Assembly: GCA_934500705.1 (NCBI GenBank)
Contig: CAKSTI010000004.1
Location: 62,001 to 126,000, forward strand
Reading direction: 5' to 3'
Source: an uncultured Clostridia bacterium
Lineage (GTDB): Bacteria > Bacillota > Clostridia > UMGS1810
Length of the DNA: 64,000 bases
Position 1 is the first letter of the stretch; the number at the start of each line of letters is the position of its first letter. A program made the translations under genes and the position numbers. Below, piece after piece: positions 60,448 to 64,000 of this stretch. The notes beneath the pieces are model-generated. The model saw only the letters and a list, made by a program, of their open reading frames with translations. It was not told the DNA's origin and searched no databases.

Positions 60448-62177
60448 AACAGAGAGATTATTTTATACCTAAAATGTTTTACCGCCTGATGATACCGTCC
60501 GTAATTTCGTCTTTCGGCTTTGCTTTGGCGGATATGGCAGATGCGCTTGTCGTTGGACAAAAGCTGGGCGAAGTGGGACTTGCGGCAATAAGCCTTTGTC
60601 TGCCTGTATATATGTTCATAAATCTCTTTATGGACGGACTCGGAATTGGCGGAAGTGTGCTGTTTTCGCAGAAACTCGGCGAAGGAAATATTGACAGAGC
60701 GCAGGAGTGCTTTAACCGCACGTGGACGGCGGTTTTGGCTTTGGGTTGCTTTATAGGTATAATTGTCAATGTTTTTACAGAGCCGTGCCTTAACCTTCTC
60801 GGTACTAAAAAGACCGACGGAAACGTTTATTATGCCTGCCGTGATTATGTTAAAATCATAGCCGGCGGAGCACCGCTTTTGATGCTGAACGTTGTTTTTG
60901 CAAATTTTTTGAGAAATGATAACAATGCCGGAATTGCCTCGGCAGGATTTTTGATAGGAAACATTACGGATATTGTGCTCAATATCGTATTGGTTATCTT
61001 TTGCGGATTGGGCACAAAAGGCGCTGCATTGTCAACGGTCATCGGCTCTGCAGTTGCGCTTGCCGTATATGTGCCCGGAATAATCGGCAAAAAATCAGAT
61101 GTGCTTAAAATAAAAAAATTTAAACTTAACATTGGCGAAACACTCTATTGCTTTAAAACGGGATTTGCAACGTCTGTCAGACATCTTTTGCAGTTGGTAT
61201 TTTTCTTAGTCATAAACAGGATGCTTATGGCTATGAACGGCGAAAGCGGTGTTGCCGTGTTTGACGTCGTGTATAATGTTTCGTTTTTCATAATTTACCT
61301 CTGCAACGGCATAGCCGAGGCGTCACAGCCTCTTGTAAGCACATTTACGGGCGAAAACAACGAGGACGACTGCAAATACATATTAAAACTCTCAAAGATA
61401 TGGGCAATTTGTCTGGGTGCTGTTGTAACGGCGCTGATTGTAATAAACGCTGAGAGAATTTCACTGTTTTTCGGTATTCCGAAAGCCTTGATTTCGGATA
61501 GCGGTACGGCGGTGAGAATTTACTGCATCGGTTTTGCATTTTTGGGACTGAATATCATAAACGAAAAGTACTATCAGTCCAAAAATCTCTTTTTGCCGCC
61601 GTTTTTAATTGTTATAATGAGGGAATTTGTAATACTCGTATTGTGTGCTGTCATTTTTTCGCAAATGGGCTTTGGGGCAATATGGTTTATGTACCCGATG
61701 ACGGAGATTGCAACATATCTGATTTTCAAAGTGATTTGCCGCTTTGTTGTTAGGGAGAACGGTATGCTCGACGCCGGCAGAATTTTCAGAATTACCCTCT
61801 CGGGCGTTGATGATATGGAGGACGTTTTAAAGCGCAACGGCGAGTTCTGCAAACGATGGGGAGCCGACACAAAGCGTGAATATGCCGTTACACTGGTAAT
61901 AGAGGAGATATGTATGTCAATTATGCGCAATGCCATAAAGGATATTCCGGGCGGCAAAATCCGCATCACACTGCTTGCTCTTGAAAACGGCGATTTTGCG
62001 CTTAACTTTCTCGACAATGCGGTAGAGTTTAACCCATTCTCATTTGTGACGGGAAAAATCGAAACTGAAAACGACTTTAATATAGACGAGATAAGTATGA
62101 CTATGATAAAGAACAAAACGAAAAAGCTGACGTATCACAAATGCGGCGGATTTAATTCGCTTGCGGTTTACATATAG
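60444..62177 (+). CDS. MATE transporter fused to RsbW-like ATPase domain
   Basis: A 577-residue protein. Residues 1-440 form a MATE-type exporter with about 12 helices (FALADMADALVVGQKLGEVGLAAISLCLPV and later FDVVYNVSFFIIYLCNGIAEAS). From about 450 on it is soluble and like RsbW/SpoIIAB histidine-kinase-type ATPases: VTLVIEEICMSIMRNAI at the N box, NFLDNAVEFNPF at G1 and IDEISMTMIKN at G2. The N-box Asn is Ser and G1/G2 glycines are missing, so ATP binding is doubtful. GGGAGG precedes the start. It may be a membrane-bound partner or sensor of the STAS switch. Confidence 0.85.
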   Translation: MKQRDYFIPKMFYRLMIPSVISSFGFALADMADALVVGQKLGEVGLAAISLCLPVYMFINLFMDGLGIGGSVLFSQKLGEGNIDRAQECFNRTWTAVLALGCFIGIIVNVFTEPCLNLLGTKKTDGNVYYACRDYVKIIAGGAPLLMLNVVFANFLRNDNNAGIASAGFLIGNITDIVLNIVLVIFCGLGTKGAALSTVIGSAVALAVYVPGIIGKKSDVLKIKKFKLNIGETLYCFKTGFATSVRHLLQLVFFLVINRMLMAMNGESGVAVFDVVYNVSFFIIYLCNGIAEASQPLVSTFTGENNEDDCKYILKLSKIWAICLGAVVTALIVINAERISLFFGIPKALISDSGTAVRIYCIGFAFLGLNIINEKYYQSKNLFLPPFLIVIMREFVILVLCAVIFSQMGFGAIWFMYPMTEIATYLIFKVICRFVVRENGMLDAGRIFRITLSGVDDMEDVLKRNGEFCKRWGADTKREYAVTLVIEEICMSIMRNAIKDIPGGKIRITLLALENGDFALNFLDNAVEFNPFSFVTGKIETENDFNIDEISMTMIKNKTKKLTYHKCGGFNSLAVYI

Positions 62178-62189
62178 GGAGGTTTTTCA

Positions 62190-63896
62190 ATGAGAATGTC
62201 GCTTAAATTAAAGGCAATCGCCGTAATACTTTTGTTTACCGTGATTTTGTCTGTGAGCATTGTTTTTATAAGCTATAATACATATACGGACAGTTTCAGA
62301 AGGCATTACAGCTCGCTTGCACTGTCAATTTCAAAGTCTACCGCATCGGTTGTAGATGCTAAAAAAGTCAAGGCGGTAGCCGAAGAAGTCCAAAAAACAT
62401 ACCGCACATTCTGCGAGAAAAACGGCGGTGTCCCCTCCGACCTTTCCGACAGCGAGGCAGAGGACTATTATGCCGAATTTGAATACATAACCGATATGCC
62501 GGAATACAAAGAACTTCTCGAAGTCCTTACAAAGCTCAGAGAGGATAACGAAGCCGAGTCCCTGTATCTGGGATATACCGACGTTGCTACAATGAAAGAC
62601 CTTTATCTTGTTGACGCAAGCGCCCTTGAACCCTGCCGACCGGGAGTGTTTGATGATGTTCAGCCGGAACACGTTGCAAAGATAGAAAAGGGCGATTACG
62701 AATTCCCGGCATTCATAACAAACCTGCCCGAATACGGCTGGCTCTGCTCTGCGTCCGCACCGATTAAAGACGGCGGCGGCAACGTGGTAGGAGTTGCACT
62801 GGTTGATATTTCTATGAACAAGATAATGAGCGACAGGCGTGATTTTCTCATAAGCCTTATACTCATAACAACCGTTCTGGCTCTTATTATTGCCGCAGCG
62901 GTTTTGGTTCTGGTAAATAAATTCCTCATAAAACCGATAAACGTATTGAGCGACGCCGCAAGTACTTTTGTCTCCGAAAAACAGGAGAAAGCCAAAACAG
63001 ACGGCTCTCAGATTGCAAAGCTGAATATCAGAACGGGCGACGAAATAGAAAAGCTCTCCGACTCCGTAAAGAAAATGGAAACCGACCTTAACACATATAT
63101 CGAGGAGCTGACCGCCATTACATCGGAAAAGGAAAGAATAGGCGCAGAACTTGACATAGCAACGCACATTCAGTCGTCTATGCTGCCTTGCATATTCCCC
63201 GCCTTTCCGGAACGGCAGGAATTTGACATATACGCACAAATGACACCGGCAAAGGAAGTCGGCGGCGATTTTTACGACTTCTTTATGGTTGATGAACGTC
63301 ACATAGCAATCGTTATGGCGGACGTATCGGGCAAAGGCGTTCCGGCGGCGCTGTTTATGGTAATTGCAAAAACGCTTATCAAAGACCATACCCTGCCCGG
63401 CAGAGATTTGGGCGAGGTGTTTACAACGGTAAATAACATTCTCTGCGAGTCAAACAGCGAAGGATTGTTTGTAACGGCGTTTGAGGGCGTACTGGATTTG
63501 GCAACGGGAGAATTTGCATTTGTAAATGCAGGGCACGAAGTCCCCTACCTATGCAAAAAATCCGCCGGTTTCAAGCCATATAAAATCAAACCGTGCTTTG
63601 TCCTTGCAGGTATGGAGAATATGAAGTATTCATCGGGAAAGATAACGCTTGATGTCGGCGATAAGATATTCCAGTACACCGACGGAGTTACGGAAGCTAC
63701 AAATTCCGAAAACGAACTGTACGGCGCAAAGCGCCTGAACACCGTGCTTAACGCCGCCGGCAGAAAAACTCCGTGCGAAATCATTAAAGACGTTAAAAAC
63801 GATATTGATACTTTTGTCGGAGATGCGGACCAGTTCGACGATATAACGATGCTGTGTCTGGAATATAAAAGAAAAATGGAAACGGAGGATACCTAA
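62190..63896 (+). CDS. Membrane SpoIIE/RsbU-type protein phosphatase with sensor domain
   Basis: A 568-residue phosphatase. An N-terminal helix (AVILLFTVILSVSIVFI), an extracellular Cache-like sensor (about 35-205), a second helix (LISLILITTVLALIIAAAVLVLV), a HAMP region and coiled coil (about 245-320), then a PP2C domain. The metal motifs are complete: EVGGDFYDFF, MADVSGKGVPAALF, NAGHEVPYL, YTDGVTEA and FDDITML. It should dephosphorylate the STAS protein on an outside signal. It begins 12 bases after the MATE gene and ends at the next ATG. Confidence 0.93.
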   Translation: MRMSLKLKAIAVILLFTVILSVSIVFISYNTYTDSFRRHYSSLALSISKSTASVVDAKKVKAVAEEVQKTYRTFCEKNGGVPSDLSDSEAEDYYAEFEYITDMPEYKELLEVLTKLREDNEAESLYLGYTDVATMKDLYLVDASALEPCRPGVFDDVQPEHVAKIEKGDYEFPAFITNLPEYGWLCSASAPIKDGGGNVVGVALVDISMNKIMSDRRDFLISLILITTVLALIIAAAVLVLVNKFLIKPINVLSDAASTFVSEKQEKAKTDGSQIAKLNIRTGDEIEKLSDSVKKMETDLNTYIEELTAITSEKERIGAELDIATHIQSSMLPCIFPAFPERQEFDIYAQMTPAKEVGGDFYDFFMVDERHIAIVMADVSGKGVPAALFMVIAKTLIKDHTLPGRDLGEVFTTVNNILCESNSEGLFVTAFEGVLDLATGEFAFVNAGHEVPYLCKKSAGFKPYKIKPCFVLAGMENMKYSSGKITLDVGDKIFQYTDGVTEATNSENELYGAKRLNTVLNAAGRKTPCEIIKDVKNDIDTFVGDADQFDDITMLCLEYKRKMETEDT

Positions 63897-64000
63897 ATGG
63901 AAGAATTAACCGTTACGGCAAAAATCGAAAACATTGAAAAGGTCACCGAATTTGTTGACGGGCAGCTTGCATCATACTGTTGTCCGAAAAAGGCGCAGGC
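63897..64000 (+). CDS. RsbW-like serine kinase/anti-sigma factor (partial)
   Basis: The start of a gene with GGAGGA before its ATG, 0 bases from the phosphatase stop. Its 34 visible residues MEELTVTAKIENIEKVTEFV fit the N-terminal strand and helix of RsbW-type ATPases that phosphorylate STAS proteins. The rest lies outside the window, so the call depends on the first strand and on operon logic. Confidence 0.6.
   Translation, partial: MEELTVTAKIENIEKVTEFVDGQLASYCCPKKAQ

Noticed and set aside
62331..63389. A 352-residue minus-strand frame opposite the phosphatase gene
   Set aside because: It is a shadow of a gene with complete PP2C motifs, has no start signal and has a composition unlike real proteins here.

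Overview
The window is a 64 kb chromosomal segment that looks like an anaerobic, low-to-mid GC Firmicute of class Clostridia, probably a gut or rumen lineage. Signs of this are a transketolase split into two subunits, an A/V-type ATPase instead of an F-type enzyme, PPi-dependent phosphofructokinase, Mini-RNase III beside CysRS, EpsC-type serine acetyltransferase, a T-box leader, a SpoIIQ-like M23 protein, and strong GGAGG ribosome binding sites behind TTGACA-17-TATAAT promoters. The species cannot be fixed from the sequence alone.

Layout: 1-4.0 kb (+) is the end of a surface-polysaccharide operon (LicD end, TagD-like cytidylyltransferase, UDP-glucuronate epimerase, UDP-glucose dehydrogenase, nucleotidyltransferase). 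4.0-10.1 kb (-) is an operon of a GH106-like enzyme, a GHL10 enzyme, a PHP protein and a QueT-like transporter, read away from a divergent AraC regulator. 11.1-16.3 kb (-) holds split transketolase, YitT, Mini-III, cysS and a membrane-anchored cysE. 16.7-25.8 kb (-) is one long cell-shape and division operon: zapA, U32/rlhA, dut, maf, mreB, mreC, mreD, PBP2, a MinD-like ATPase, mgsA. 26.9-29.7 kb (+) is a T-box leader in front of a rare-looking fusion of a sugar-isomerase-type TIM barrel and an acyl-CoA synthetase. 29.8-32.6 kb (-) is LUD plus GH31.

32.8-41.5 kb (-) is a complete nine-gene V-type ATPase operon whose rotor subunit carries the full set of Na+-ligand residues and whose leader can fold into a pseudoknotted RNA. 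Then follow an Asn/Gln-rich microprotein, an iron alcohol dehydrogenase, MTA/SAH nucleosidase with an SGNH hydrolase, rplM-rpsI, an esterase, the five-gene branched-chain amino acid ABC operon livJHMGF, PspC, an MBL-like lipoprotein with a decayed metal site, a CpXC protein with Pfp, a SpoIIQ-like protein, and an AraC-controlled KDPG-aldolase/KDGal-kinase pair (56.8-58.4 kb).

58.4-59.25 kb has no intact gene. It contains a 280 bp palindromic, MITE-like element whose ends resemble a tRNA T-arm, inserted in a small broken gene. The right end (59.25-64 kb, +) is a tightly packed partner-switching operon: STAS protein, DUF2156 protein, a MATE transporter fused to a degenerate RsbW-like domain, a membrane SpoIIE-type phosphatase and the start of an RsbW-like kinase. 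This operon, the T-box/fusion gene and the palindromic element are the most promising candidates for undescribed biology.
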